In this document: piece after piece, positions 1 through 8,627 of the stretch
Layout of the letters: every line of letters begins with the position of its first letter
Numbering within the stretch: the stretch's first letter is position 1
Assembly: GCA_910584495.1 (NCBI GenBank)
Contig: CAJUAR010000008.1
Coordinates: forward strand, 1 to 55,884
Direction: 5' to 3'
Length of the DNA stretch: 55,884 nucleotides
Source: an uncultured Muribaculaceae bacterium
GTDB taxonomy: Bacteria > Bacteroidota > Bacteroidia > Bacteroidales > Muribaculaceae
The notes under the pieces: generated by a model
Database searches by the model: none
What the model was told of the DNA's origin: nothing
What the model saw: the letters and a program-made list of their open reading frames with translations, nothing else
Program-made: the position numbers and the translations under genes

Positions 1-87
1 AAGCAACAGGTTAATTTCTCCATAATTCTTAACCTGAACCAAAGGATCATAACCCTTTTAACCCCTTTAACCTAAGTTTTGCAAGCC

Positions 88-270
88 TTAAAGCTTGCGA
101 AACTTTAAAAAATAAGATGCAATCAGACTACCTGAAATACCTAAAATAGATATTAACAGAGCAGGCATACCAATGCTGCCAAGATTATCAAGAATAAGCT
201 GCTTGGTCCCGATACTGGCTGCGAATATAAAAATAAGAGCCGCTATTGTTATGAATGAGGTGTGTGGTAT
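88..270 (-). pseudogene. Remnant of a small LysO/DUF340-like membrane protein
   Basis: Read on the minus strand, an open stretch of 60 codons ends at position 88 and has a stop just upstream (271-273). It has no start codon near its 5' end. It encodes hydrophobic segments with the pattern FIFAASIGTKQLILDNL followed by a second helix, which resembles the last part of the short DUF340/LysO (lysine exporter) subunit common in Bacteroidales. Another frame further upstream (to about 410) also encodes a hydrophobic stretch that hits a stop, so the gene looks broken by frameshift. The family match is from memory and weak. It could be another small membrane protein. The rest of 1-595 holds no other gene I can support. 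Confidence 0.35.
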
Positions 271-502
271 CTATTTTAAAATGAAAACGGCGTAAGATAC
301 ATACTCATTCCAAGTACCAATAATAATAAAAATGCCCAAGTTGAAAATCCGGAAATTCCGTTGAAAATCAAGAGTTTAGACGAAATGAAATTATCACAAA
401 CAAGCTCTAATAAATTTCCTGAAAGCTTTCGGAAGCATCCACCTATATGTAACCTTTTGTAAATCTGTAGATAGCGAACTTTTCGATGCTAAAATTAGTT
501 AA

Positions 503-538
503 TTTGGCCCTTAAGTCCGAAACTAAATGCTAATTTTG
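503..538 (+). promoter_or_regulatory. Probable promoter of the OmpA-like lipoprotein gene
   Basis: TAATTTTG at 531-538 fits the Bacteroidota -7 box TAnnTTTG. A TTTG at 503-506 lies 24 bases upstream, longer than the usual 19-21. Transcription would begin near 545. That rules out the ATG at 527 and supports the start at 596. Confidence 0.5.
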
Positions 539-595
539 AGCGTCATTAATTTCAGACAACCGAAAATTTACAAACTGACAAAAACATTACTAACG

Positions 596-1300
596 ATGAA
601 ACTATTGAAAATTTCATGCATTGCGCTCCTTTGCGGAGCTGTGTTGATTGGAGAATCGGGATGTTCATCGATGACTCAAACAGGCAAAGGTGCACTTATA
701 GGCGGTGGCGGCGGTGCTGCTGTCGGAGCCGGCCTTGGAGCTTTAATCGGCGGTGGCAAAGGTGCTGCAATCGGCTCGGCCATCGGTGCTTCCGTAGGTG
801 CCGGAGCCGGTGCTCTTATCGGCCGCAAAATGGACAAGCAGCAGCAAGAACTCGAGCAGCAGCTCGGTCAGCAGGCTACTGTGGAAAAAACAACCGACCA
901 GAACGGCCTCCAGGCCATCAAAGTGACCTTCGAAGGCGGCATACTTTTCCCCACCGGCAAATATACTCTGTCGGCCCAGGCACAAAGTGATTTGGCTCGT
1001 TTCGCAAATTCGTTGAAAAACAACCCCGACACCAACGTGCAGATTTATGGCTTTACCGATAATACAGGCTCTTTTGCCGTGAATCAGAAACTTGCCGGCG
1101 AGCGTGCCGATGCCGTACTGAGCTTCCTCGCAAATTCAGGCGTTTCGGCTACGCGCCTGTCGGCCCAGGGAATACCAATGGCCGATTATGTGGCATCGAA
1201 CGAAACAGCTGCCGGACGTGCCCAAAACCGTCGTGTCGAAATCTATATCACTGCCGGCAAGCAGATGATAGAGAAAGCCGAAGCCGGAACACTGAGCTGA
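596..1300 (+). CDS. OmpA-family lipoprotein with glycine-zipper region
   Basis: This 234-residue protein should anchor to the outer membrane and bind peptidoglycan. The start MKLLKIS is chosen over an earlier in-frame ATG at 527 because it begins a lipoprotein signal peptide ending at Cys23 and because the predicted promoter overlaps the earlier ATG. After the lipid anchor comes a long Gly/Ala-rich glycine zipper (about residues 30-82, repeated GALIGGG / GAAIGSAIG motifs) that can insert in membranes. A short Gln/Glu-rich linker follows, then a C-terminal OmpA domain (about 105-222) with the NxxLxxxRAxxV region (NQKLAGERADAV) and the closing QNRRVEI motif. It stands alone, convergent with the ABC ATPase gene only 2 bases away. 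The family call is firm; the physiological role is not known. Confidence 0.9.
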   Translation: MKLLKISCIALLCGAVLIGESGCSSMTQTGKGALIGGGGGAAVGAGLGALIGGGKGAAIGSAIGASVGAGAGALIGRKMDKQQQELEQQLGQQATVEKTTDQNGLQAIKVTFEGGILFPTGKYTLSAQAQSDLARFANSLKNNPDTNVQIYGFTDNTGSFAVNQKLAGERADAVLSFLANSGVSATRLSAQGIPMADYVASNETAAGRAQNRRVEIYITAGKQMIEKAEAGTLS

Positions 1301-1302
1301 AA

Positions 1303-1971
1303 TTAATCACACTCAGGGTCGGTATAGTGCTTTGAATGAGTACATTCCTGCAAGGTATGGTCAACGATGATATGTCGATTGGCCATACCTGCTATTTTAT
1401 TCATCTGGTGGCTGACAAGCAGTATGGTGGTGTTCTTTGCTATTTCAGACACTATTTCGTAGAGCCTGTCTTCAAAATGGCGGTCGATATAGTTGAGCGG
1501 CTCGTCGAGAACGAGAACCGACGGTTTGGCAGCTATGGCTCGGCCAAAAAGGGTGCGCTGAAGCTGTCCGCCGCTCAGATTCCCTATCGGCTGTTTTGCA
1601 AAGGCTCGAAGATCGATGAGACCGAGCACTTCTTCGATGCGGGCATCGCGCATGGCACGGTCCATTTTCTTCTCGTAGAGGCCAGAAGCAATGACTTCGC
1701 GCACAGTTATGGGAAATTTTGAATCGACGCTATTTTTCTGCGGCAGGTAGCCGGGAACTGGTGCATTTTGGCATGCATGTCCCAGGGCATCGTAGTGAAC
1801 AATAAAGCCCCGGTCGGGTTTGATCAGCGAAAGAATGACTCTGAGCAAAGTGGTCTTGCCTCCGCCGTTTGGCCCAGTGATAGCCACGAAATCTCCGCGG
1901 TCGATGGTGAAATTCACATCGTCCAAAATCATTTTTCCATCGAGGCTCAAGCTGATATCGCACAGCGACAT
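1303..1971 (-). CDS. ABC transporter ATPase, ZnuC/MntB-like metal uptake
   Basis: This is the nucleotide-binding subunit of a metal (zinc or manganese type) importer. Visible motifs are Walker A GPNGGGKT, the Q-loop (YLPQKNSV), signature LSGGQLQR, Walker B VLVLDEP and the switch His in LLVSHQ. The chosen start MSLCDIS gives 222 residues, typical for the family. In-frame ATGs at 2046 and 2055 would add a 25-28-residue Cys-rich leader and overlap the upstream gene by about 20-29 bases, so a longer form is possible. It follows the binding-lipoprotein gene directly, so the two should work together. No permease gene lies next to it, which is odd because a membrane subunit is needed for transport. 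Confidence 0.82.
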   Translation of the reverse strand: MSLCDISLSLDGKMILDDVNFTIDRGDFVAITGPNGGGKTTLLRVILSLIKPDRGFIVHYDALGHACQNAPVPGYLPQKNSVDSKFPITVREVIASGLYEKKMDRAMRDARIEEVLGLIDLRAFAKQPIGNLSGGQLQRTLFGRAIAAKPSVLVLDEPLNYIDRHFEDRLYEIVSEIAKNTTILLVSHQMNKIAGMANRHIIVDHTLQECTHSKHYTDPECD

Positions 1972-2026
1972 CAGCGGCGGCCTTTTCTCTTGTCGCCGGG
2001 CGCATGCCGAGCAAAGGCATGGTGTG

Positions 2027-2893
2027 CTATGGCCTGGATAACTCATTGCAGACACCGGTTAGTTCTTTTTCCCAATCTTCAGCCATTGGATTGATGACCA
2101 CAAGCTTAGAACCTATGCCCTCGCTGATTGTTTCGGCTTGGCGGCTATCGTATTCTTTTTGAAAAAAGAACACTCCCACACCTTTTTCGCGAGCTTTGTC
2201 GATGGCTTCGGTCAAGCTTTTTGCCGACATTTCTTTACCTTCTGTGCCAAGTGATATTTGTTCAAGGCCATAGTCTCGTGCAAAATAGCTTAAAGACGGA
2301 TGCCAGACGGCAAAAACTTTGTCGGCTTTTTCAAGCTGATTGCGAAAGACGCTGTCGATGCTGTCGAGATGATATTCGTAGTCGGCAAGGCGTTCGACAA
2401 AATTTCCAGACTGCTCGGGATAGAGACGGCAAAGCTCTGTGGCCATGTTGCGTGCCATCTGCCTGATGCCTTCCACAGACGACCAGTAGTGTGGGTCGGG
2501 AGCTTCGCTGCCGTGCCCATGCTCATTTGCGTCGTGTGCATGTCCATGTGTGCCATAGAGCAGTGCAATACCTTTCGAGGTATTGGCAAAGACTGTGTTT
2601 TCCGACGATTTCTCGAGCCTTTCTTCAAAGGGCAGCACGCCTGTGACAAAATACACGTCGGCTTTATCCACATCCATTCTGTCGCTGGCCGAAGGGTCGA
2701 AGGTTTCGGGGTCTGAGCCGCGGCCGAGCAAGGTTGACACTGTAAATTTGTCGCCGGCAATTACTTTTGCAACCGCCGCCTGGGGAGCTATGCTAACCAA
2801 AATCTTCGGTTTCTCGTCTTTGCCCTTGGTTGTGCCGGTCGAACATGCTGCAAACAGGCAGATTATTGCTGCATATAAGTAGCGGACAAGCAT
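2027..2893 (-). CDS. Metal ABC transporter substrate-binding lipoprotein (ZnuA/TroA type)
   Basis: This 288-residue cluster A-I binding protein should capture Zn2+ or Mn2+ in the periplasm and deliver it to an ABC permease. The start MLVRYL was chosen because its ATG overlaps the stop of nfnB (TGATG) and opens a lipoprotein signal peptide ending at Cys17 (LFAAC). A histidine-rich acidic loop (HGHAHDANEHGHG) precedes DPHYW, a feature of zinc-binding members. A further conserved His lies in VWHPSLSYF, then a C-terminal lobe containing FFFQKEYDSR. It is co-transcribed with the ATPase downstream and, unusually, with nfnAB upstream. Zinc is the best guess for the substrate. Confidence 0.87.
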   Translation of the reverse strand: MLVRYLYAAIICLFAACSTGTTKGKDEKPKILVSIAPQAAVAKVIAGDKFTVSTLLGRGSDPETFDPSASDRMDVDKADVYFVTGVLPFEERLEKSSENTVFANTSKGIALLYGTHGHAHDANEHGHGSEAPDPHYWSSVEGIRQMARNMATELCRLYPEQSGNFVERLADYEYHLDSIDSVFRNQLEKADKVFAVWHPSLSYFARDYGLEQISLGTEGKEMSAKSLTEAIDKAREKGVGVFFFQKEYDSRQAETISEGIGSKLVVINPMAEDWEKELTGVCNELSRP

Positions 2894-4347
2894 CACGACA
2901 GTAGTTTTTTTGCCATAGCACAAGCTGCATGACGGCCGTCGCCCATTGCAAGGATGACCGTTGCGCCGCCTCGTACAATATCGCCTCCGGCATAGATGGT
3001 GTCTATGGATGTTTTGAGATTGTCGTCGACAACAAGTGTGCCTCGCCGTCCAAGCTCAAGCCCTTCGATCGAATTGGGGATAAGCGGGTTGGGCGATACT
3101 CCCACACTGACAATGGCAAGGTCTATGTCGAAGGTGTCGATAGCGCCTTCGACCGGAACAGGACTGCGTCGGCCCGATTCGTCGGGCTCGCCCAGCTTCA
3201 TGCGTTGAACGCGGACTGAACGCACATGCCCGTGTTCGTCGCCGATATATTCGACAGGATTGGAAAGGGTTATGAATTCAATACCTTCTTCTTTGGCATG
3301 TTCTATCTCTTCCTTTCGAGCCGGCATTTCTGCCTCGCTGCGGCGGTAGAAAATCATCACTTTCTCAGCCCCCATACGGCGCGCCGTGCGTGCCGAATCC
3401 ATAGCGGTATTACCTCCACCGATAACTGCAACACTGTGTCCTTCGGGTGCCGGTGTATCGTTTGTGCCTCGGCCGGCTCCCATAAGATTGATGCGTGTCA
3501 GGTACTCGTTGCTCGATAGTATACCGCAGAGGTTTTCCCCGGGTATGCCCATGAAACGTGGCAGTCCGGCTCCGGAAGCCACAAAGAGGCCTTTGAAACC
3601 GCGTTCCACAAGGTTGGCGAAAGTCAGCGTCTTGCCAACTATGGTGTTTGTGTGAAATTTGACACCGGATTTTGAAAGGTTGTCGAGTTCATAATCGACA
3701 ATGCTGTTGGGCAGGCGGAACTCGGGTATTCCATATTTGAGAACCCCGCCAATTTCGTGGAGAGCTTCAAAAACTTCTACATCGAATCCTCTACGGCTCA
3801 TTTCGCCGGCAAAGGAGAGGGCGGCAGGTCCCGAACCGGCTACGGCAACCTTTATGCCGTTCTTCTTAGCCTCTGTGTTGGCTTCGATGCCTTCGGCACG
3901 GGCCTTGTCGGCGACGTATCGCTCCAGATAGCCTATGGCAACAGGCTCTTTTTTCATCTTGTGGTAGATGCAGCGGCTTTCGCACTGCCGCTCCTGCGGG
4001 CACACGCGGCCGCATACTGCCGGAAGGGCGCTGTCTTGTTTGAGTATGCCGATAGCTGCGGCAATGTCGCCATGTTGCAGGTTCTTGATAAAATCGGGAA
4101 TATTGATGCCCACGGGACATCCTTCGGTGCAGGTAGGGGCGGGACAGTCGAGGCATCGCGAGGCTTCGACTGCCGCCTGGCTGTCATCGAGGCCGCAGTT
4201 CACTTCTTCGTTGCAAGCTATGCGGTACGCCGGATCGAGTTGTGGCATCTTAACGCGAGGTATGGAAGTGCGTTCTTTTGCCGAAATGGCACGGCGCAGC
4301 TCTTCGCGCCAAGGTGCATCTCTTCGTATATTCTTATTATCGTTCAT
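2893..4347 (-). CDS. nfnB: Electron-bifurcating NADPH:ferredoxin oxidoreductase large subunit NfnB (GltD-like)
   Basis: This 484-residue flavoprotein is the large subunit of NfnAB/SudA, which couples NADH, NADPH and ferredoxin redox by flavin bifurcation in the cytoplasm. The N-terminal domain holds two 4Fe-4S cluster motifs: C65xxC68xxxxC73xxxC77 and C112xxxC116 with C122 and C126. Two Rossmann folds follow: an FAD site (VAVAGSGPAALSFA) and an NADPH site (VAVIGGGNTAMDSA). Near the C-terminus is TIYAGGDIVRGGATVILAMGDG, the usual GltD-family FAD motif. It overlaps nfnA by ATGA and the binding-lipoprotein gene by TGATG. Alone it could be mistaken for glutamate synthase small subunit, but pairing with nfnA and the lack of a GltB gene argue for Nfn. 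Confidence 0.88.
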   Translation of the reverse strand: MNDNKNIRRDAPWREELRRAISAKERTSIPRVKMPQLDPAYRIACNEEVNCGLDDSQAAVEASRCLDCPAPTCTEGCPVGINIPDFIKNLQHGDIAAAIGILKQDSALPAVCGRVCPQERQCESRCIYHKMKKEPVAIGYLERYVADKARAEGIEANTEAKKNGIKVAVAGSGPAALSFAGEMSRRGFDVEVFEALHEIGGVLKYGIPEFRLPNSIVDYELDNLSKSGVKFHTNTIVGKTLTFANLVERGFKGLFVASGAGLPRFMGIPGENLCGILSSNEYLTRINLMGAGRGTNDTPAPEGHSVAVIGGGNTAMDSARTARRMGAEKVMIFYRRSEAEMPARKEEIEHAKEEGIEFITLSNPVEYIGDEHGHVRSVRVQRMKLGEPDESGRRSPVPVEGAIDTFDIDLAIVSVGVSPNPLIPNSIEGLELGRRGTLVVDDNLKTSIDTIYAGGDIVRGGATVILAMGDGRHAACAMAKKLLS

Positions 4348-5135
4348 TTTTTGTCGTAAGCCTTCATTCTCATTAACATTTCGTCGAAGTCAACCTGGTG
4401 TGCGTCAAATTCAGGCCCGTCGACGCATACAAAACGTGTTTTTCCACCAACCGTCACACGGCAAGCGCCGCACATGCCCGTTCCATCGACCATAATGGTG
4501 TTGAGCGAACATACGGTGGGTACTTCGTATTTTTTTGTGAGCAAAGCCACAAATTTCATCATCACGGCAGGGCCTATGGCAATGACTTCCGACACTTTTT
4601 CGCGGTTGATAACATCTTCCAGACCCTGCGTCACGAGACCTTTGCGCCCCATCGAACCGTCGTCGGTCATCACAATCACCTCGTCGGAATATTTTGCAAC
4701 CTCGTCTTTTAATATAATAAGTTCGGCCGAACGTGCGGCAAGAATACTGACCACTCGGTTGCCGGCCTCTTTCATGGCTTTGACAATGGGCAGCAATGGA
4801 GCAACGCCCACACCACCGCCGCAACATACCACTGTGTCGTTGTGGCGGCGTATGTCTGTGGCGCGGCCCAGAGGGCCCACAAGGTCGGTGAACTCGTCGC
4901 CAACTTCGAGTGCGCATATTTTTCGTGTCGAAACTCCTATCGACTGGATGACCAATGTTATTGTGCCGTGCTCGATGTCGGCATCGGATATTGTGAGTGG
5001 AATGCGTTCGCCGTCTTTCCCGCAGCGTACAATCACAAAATGGCCGGCACGCCGGGCTTTGGCTACATCCGGTGCCTCGACTACCATTCTGACGACATTT
5101 GGCGAGAAATACTCTTTTTCAATGATTCGGTTCAT
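4344..5135 (-). CDS. nfnA: Electron-bifurcating NADPH:ferredoxin oxidoreductase small subunit NfnA
   Basis: This 263-residue protein has the ferredoxin-NADP reductase fold of NfnA/SudB: an FAD-binding beta barrel (residues 1-95), an NAD(H)-binding domain starting at CCGGGVGVAPL (about 104-114) and a C-terminal 2Fe-2S site. The cluster ligands can be seen as D217, C222, C225 and C237. That spacing (5, 3, 12) and the Asp ligand match those I recall for Thermotoga NfnA, which separates it from dihydroorotate dehydrogenase electron-transfer subunits. The start MNRIIEKE is preferred over an upstream ATG at 5213 whose leader would cross the promoter. It is the first gene of the operon nfnA-nfnB-binding protein-ATPase. 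Confidence 0.88.
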   Translation of the reverse strand: MNRIIEKEYFSPNVVRMVVEAPDVAKARRAGHFVIVRCGKDGERIPLTISDADIEHGTITLVIQSIGVSTRKICALEVGDEFTDLVGPLGRATDIRRHNDTVVCCGGGVGVAPLLPIVKAMKEAGNRVVSILAARSAELIILKDEVAKYSDEVIVMTDDGSMGRKGLVTQGLEDVINREKVSEVIAIGPAVMMKFVALLTKKYEVPTVCSLNTIMVDGTGMCGACRVTVGGKTRFVCVDGPEFDAHQVDFDEMLMRMKAYDKK

Positions 5136-5158
5136 CTGCTGTGTTTTGTTTGTTACTG

Positions 5159-5166
5159 CAAAATTA
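5159..5166 (-). promoter_or_regulatory. -7 box upstream of nfnA
   Basis: On the minus strand TAATTTTG lies 23 bases before the nfnA start. No good TTTG -33 box is visible at the usual distance, so only the -7 element is supported. It is divergent from the pullulanase promoter 30 bases away. Confidence 0.45.
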
Positions 5167-5196
5167 CTAAATATTATTAAAACGACCATTGCTTTT

Positions 5197-5227
5197 TTTG
5201 CTGTCTTAATCAAAATTAGTATCTTTG
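5197..5227 (+). promoter_or_regulatory. Promoter of the pullulanase gene
   Basis: TTTG at 5197-5200 is followed after exactly 19 bases by TATCTTTG at 5220-5227, an almost ideal Bacteroidota promoter. Transcription should start near 5233, about 28 bases before the ATG at 5261. An in-frame ATG at 5225 lies inside the -7 box and is rejected. Confidence 0.75.
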
Positions 5228-5260
5228 TTGAATAGAGATAATATCACAATCTTATCAAAC

Positions 5261-7261
5261 ATGTACCATACACTGAAAACACCCCTATTAGCGGCAGCTC
5301 TTTGCACCGCGACACTGTTAAATGCACAGAACATGGATAGCCAATATGCCTCATGGCCGGCCTATACCGGCAACGACCTTGAACTGCTGGTCGACAACAG
5401 CGGCACCCACTTCACCCTCTGGTCGCCCAAGGCCGATGCCGCCGAGGTGCTTATCTACGACACTGACCGCAACACACCCCCTATCGATACCCTGCGGATG
5501 AAAATTGGCGATAATGGCACATGGCGTGCAAGCGTGCCCAAGAAGCTCTACGGCAAGTTCTATACCTTTGTCGTGACTGTAGGTGGCAAACGGCTTGCAC
5601 CCACGCCCGGCATCTGGGCAAAAGCTGTGGGTACAAACGGCGAACGTGCCGCCATCATCGACTTTGCCACTACCAATCCCAAAGGATGGGCTCAGGACAA
5701 GGGTCCAAAAATAGATAAAATCAACGATGCCGTTATCTACGAGATGCACCACCGCGATTTCAGCGTGCATCCTTCGTCCGGTATTGTTCACAAAGGAAAA
5801 TTCCTCGCACTCACCGAACCGGCAACGAAAAGCCCTGAAGGATTGGCTACCGGTATAGACCATCTCAAGGAGCTGGGCGTGACACATGTCCACATTCTTC
5901 CATCCTACGACTATAACAGCGTGGACGAGAGCAACCTGCCCTCTAACCAGTATAACTGGGGCTACGACCCTTACAACTATAATGCACCCGAAGGATCGTA
6001 TTCTACCGACCCTGCAAATCCTCAGACAAGAATCAAGGAAATGAAGGAGATGGTAAAAGCCCTGCACGATGCGGGTATTGGCGTGGTGATGGATGTGGTC
6101 TACAACCACACGGCGAACAACGACGATTCGAATTTCTCGCTTACCGCTCCCGGTTATTTCTACCGTCACCGACCTGACGGCAGCTACAGCGATGCCTCGG
6201 GATGCGGAAACGAAACGGCTTCGGAACGTCAGATGATGAGCGACTTCATTGTCAATTCTGTAAAATACTGGGCCGGCGAATACCACATTGATGGTTTCCG
6301 ATTCGACCTTATGGCAATCCACGATATTGAGACGATGAACCGTGTGGCCGCCGAACTGAAAATAATCAATCCCTCGATTTTTGTATATGGCGAAGGGTGG
6401 ACCGCCGGTGATTCACCACTGCCTGTCGACAAACGTGCTCTCAAAGAGAATGTCGACAAAATGACCGGCATCGCAGTGTTCTCCGACGACATCCGCGATG
6501 CGGTCAAAGGTCACTACAGCAATGCCTCCGACCGTGGTTTCGCCACCGGCAAACCAGGCAATGAAGAAACTGTCAAAATTGGCATTGTTGCCTCTACCGC
6601 CCATCCTCAGGTCGACTACTCGAAAGGCAACAACTCAAAGTTCCCTTATGCAGGAGCTCCGACCGAAATCATCAACTATGTGTCGTGCCACGACGACCTT
6701 TCGCTCACCGACAAACTGGCAGCTTCGATGCCCGGAAGCACCGAAGCCGAACGCCAACGTGCGGCAAGACTGGCACAGACAATTGTTTTCACCTCGCAGG
6801 GCACTCCTTTCATGTTTGCCGGCGAAGAGGTTTTCCGCGGCAAGAAAGGTGTGCACAATTCATATAAATCGCCCGATTCGGTCAACGCAATCGACTGGTC
6901 GCTGAAAGCCAAGAACAAAGAACAGTTCAATTACTATAAAGAACTCATAGAGCTTCGCAAAGCACATCCGGCATTCCGTATGGCCACTGCCAAAGAAATT
7001 GCCGAAAACATTGTTTTTGACAATGTGAAGACTCCCAACGTTGTGTCCTACACCATCCGCAACAATGCCGGAGGAGACAACTGGCGTGACATAAAGATTG
7101 TGTTCAACGGCTCCGACAAGCCTTATGAGACAAAAATTGCCCGCGGCAACTGGACTGTCGTGGCTCGCGACGGCAAAATCAAAGCCTCAGGCCTCGACAC
7201 CTTCACAGGCGGCAAAATAACTGTAGAGCCCGCCTCGGCCCTCATCCTTGCAAGAGAATAA
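5261..7261 (+). CDS. pulA: Secreted type I pullulanase (GH13)
   Basis: This 666-residue debranching enzyme cleaves alpha-1,6 links in pullulan, glycogen or starch. A cleavable signal peptide (residues 1-23, ending LLNAQ) sends it out of the cytoplasm. A CBM48-like domain (about 40-140) precedes the GH13 barrel. The pullulanase signature YNWGYDP is at 231-237 and the first conserved region DVVYNH at 278-283. The nucleophile is D349 in DGFRFD, the acid/base E378 in YGEGW, and the transition-state Asp is in SCHDD. No Sus genes lie next to it. It has its own promoter upstream and a strong terminator downstream, so it is probably monocistronic. The call is firm; exact substrate preference is inferred. 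Confidence 0.93.
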   Translation: MYHTLKTPLLAAALCTATLLNAQNMDSQYASWPAYTGNDLELLVDNSGTHFTLWSPKADAAEVLIYDTDRNTPPIDTLRMKIGDNGTWRASVPKKLYGKFYTFVVTVGGKRLAPTPGIWAKAVGTNGERAAIIDFATTNPKGWAQDKGPKIDKINDAVIYEMHHRDFSVHPSSGIVHKGKFLALTEPATKSPEGLATGIDHLKELGVTHVHILPSYDYNSVDESNLPSNQYNWGYDPYNYNAPEGSYSTDPANPQTRIKEMKEMVKALHDAGIGVVMDVVYNHTANNDDSNFSLTAPGYFYRHRPDGSYSDASGCGNETASERQMMSDFIVNSVKYWAGEYHIDGFRFDLMAIHDIETMNRVAAELKIINPSIFVYGEGWTAGDSPLPVDKRALKENVDKMTGIAVFSDDIRDAVKGHYSNASDRGFATGKPGNEETVKIGIVASTAHPQVDYSKGNNSKFPYAGAPTEIINYVSCHDDLSLTDKLAASMPGSTEAERQRAARLAQTIVFTSQGTPFMFAGEEVFRGKKGVHNSYKSPDSVNAIDWSLKAKNKEQFNYYKELIELRKAHPAFRMATAKEIAENIVFDNVKTPNVVSYTIRNNAGGDNWRDIKIVFNGSDKPYETKIARGNWTVVARDGKIKASGLDTFTGGKITVEPASALILARE

Positions 7262-7288
7262 AGGATAAGACTTGAAATCAGAACTGAA

Positions 7289-7328
7289 AAGTGTCCGCTG
7301 TTTTGATATGCTCAAACAGCGGACACTT
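7289..7328 (+). terminator. Terminator of the pullulanase gene
   Basis: A perfect 15-bp stem (AAGTGTCCGCTGTTT and its complement at 7314-7328) closes a 10-base loop 27 bases after the stop. A short T-rich stretch follows. The rest of 7329-7511 shows nothing but the promoter of the next gene. Confidence 0.8.
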
Positions 7329-7454
7329 CTTTGTGTGCTGTTCTTCGAACCGGTTCTACAATGTCGGGGGCGGGTTCCATTATCTTAATGTCCCGTCATA
7401 TATTCATTTATACCAATGAATTAACGGCTTTTCGAAGAGCTTTGCTCATTTTTT

Positions 7455-7486
7455 TTTGCTATAGTCTTGGGGAATAACTAATTTTG
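7455..7486 (+). promoter_or_regulatory. Promoter of the EamA-DUF4250-uvrD-nspC-GT2-radC string
   Basis: TTTG at 7455-7458 and TAATTTTG at 7479-7486 are 20 bases apart, a textbook Bacteroidota promoter. The start codon lies 25 bases downstream of the -7 box. No other promoter is evident in the tightly packed genes that follow. Confidence 0.75.
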
Positions 7487-7511
7487 TGATATAAAAACAG
7501 AACACTCACCT

Positions 7512-8444
7512 ATGCAAGGCAAGGAAAGAATCCAAAAAACTCATCTCTCCACTCTTCTGGGACATGGCATGGCCATCACAGCCGTGGCAATGTGGGGCTA
7601 TTCTTTTGTTTCCACAAAAGAGCTTTTAAATGCAGGCTTGGGTCCGGTACAAATTTATGTCTGCCGTTTTGTATTGGCCTATATCATAGCGCTCTGCGTG
7701 GCCCACAAACGTATTTTCGCAAGCAACATCAAAGAAGAAGTGATGTTTGCTCTCTGCGGCATTTGTGCCGGCAGCGTCTATTTTATTGCTGAGAATATGG
7801 CACTGGAATATACGCTGACCACCAATGTATCGCTCCTTACATCAATGTCGCCTTTGCTCACAGCCATGCTTGTGGGCCTGGTCTATAAAACAGAGAAACT
7901 CGGCATAGGCACATGGGTTGGTTCGGCAATTGCAATTATTGGCGTGGGGTGCATTGTCTTCAACAGTTCCACGAGCATGGAAGTGCGTCCGCTGGGCGAC
8001 CTCCTGTCGCTTGGAGCGGCCCTGAGCTGGGCTTTCTATTCACTGATTTTGCGCCAGCTCAATGCACGCTACGATGTGTGGTTCATCACCCGCAAAACTT
8101 TTTTCTATGGTGTTGTCACAGCATTACCAATCTTGTTTTTCGAGCACGACACTGTGAACGTGCTTGATGTTATCTACCAACCGGTTGTCTTTGGCAATCT
8201 GCTCTTCCTCAGCCTTGGTGCCTCCACCATTGCTTATGTGATATGGGCAATAACAGTCAAAAAAGTTGGAGCCGTCAAGGCCAATAACTATATGTATCTC
8301 CAGAGCATCATCACGCTCATAGTTTCCTACATCGTTCTCGGCGAGGAAGTCAAACCTATCGGCTATCTGGGCATTGCACTCATCATAGGCGGCTTGTGGA
8401 TTGGCGACAACATCAACCGTATAAAAATCAGCTCACGCAACTGA
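7512..8444 (+). CDS. EamA/DMT-family transporter
   Basis: This 310-residue inner-membrane protein has about ten hydrophobic helices arranged as two EamA repeats (residues about 17-145 and 165-300). It carries the family features AVAMWGYSFVSTKELL near the N-terminus and LVSYIVLGEEVKPIGYLGIALIIGGL near the C-terminus. DMT transporters usually export metabolites or amino acids; the substrate cannot be read from the sequence. It is first in a plus-strand string with DUF4250, uvrD and nspC. Confidence 0.88.
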   Translation: MQGKERIQKTHLSTLLGHGMAITAVAMWGYSFVSTKELLNAGLGPVQIYVCRFVLAYIIALCVAHKRIFASNIKEEVMFALCGICAGSVYFIAENMALEYTLTTNVSLLTSMSPLLTAMLVGLVYKTEKLGIGTWVGSAIAIIGVGCIVFNSSTSMEVRPLGDLLSLGAALSWAFYSLILRQLNARYDVWFITRKTFFYGVVTALPILFFEHDTVNVLDVIYQPVVFGNLLFLSLGASTIAYVIWAITVKKVGAVKANNYMYLQSIITLIVSYIVLGEEVKPIGYLGIALIIGGLWIGDNINRIKISSRN

Positions 8445-8450
8445 CAGTCC

Positions 8451-8627
8451 ATGAATTTACCACAAGACCCATTTATACTCCTGAGCTATGTGAACACCAA
8501 GCTGCGCGATGAATACAGCAGCCTCGACGAACTCTGCCAAGCAACAAACACCGACCGTCACGACCTTGAAAAACGTCTTGCCGACGCGGGGTTTGTGTAT
8601 ATTCCATCAATCAATCAGTTCCGTTGA
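8451..8627 (+). CDS. DUF4250 small protein
   Basis: A 58-residue ORF starts 6 bases after the EamA gene and its stop overlaps the uvrD start (TGATG). The sequence begins MNLPQDPFILLSYVNTKLRD and ends YIPSINQFR, the conserved ends of DUF4250, a small family I know from Bacteroidales and Firmicutes. The middle (SSLDELCQATNTDRHDLEKRLADAGF) looks like a short helix-turn-helix. Its function is unknown. Translational coupling to uvrD suggests joint expression. Confidence 0.85.
   Translation: MNLPQDPFILLSYVNTKLRDEYSSLDELCQATNTDRHDLEKRLADAGFVYIPSINQFR

Noticed and set aside
527..595. Upstream start for the OmpA-like lipoprotein
   Set aside because: It overlaps the predicted -7 box and would bury the lipoprotein signal peptide.
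2893..4347. Glutamate synthase small subunit (gltD)
   Set aside because: The partner gene has the NfnA 2Fe-2S site with an Asp ligand and no GltB gene is present, so NfnB is the better call.
4474..5235. Long plus-strand ORF opposite nfnA
   Set aside because: It is an antisense shadow; nfnA has intact motifs and codon pattern.
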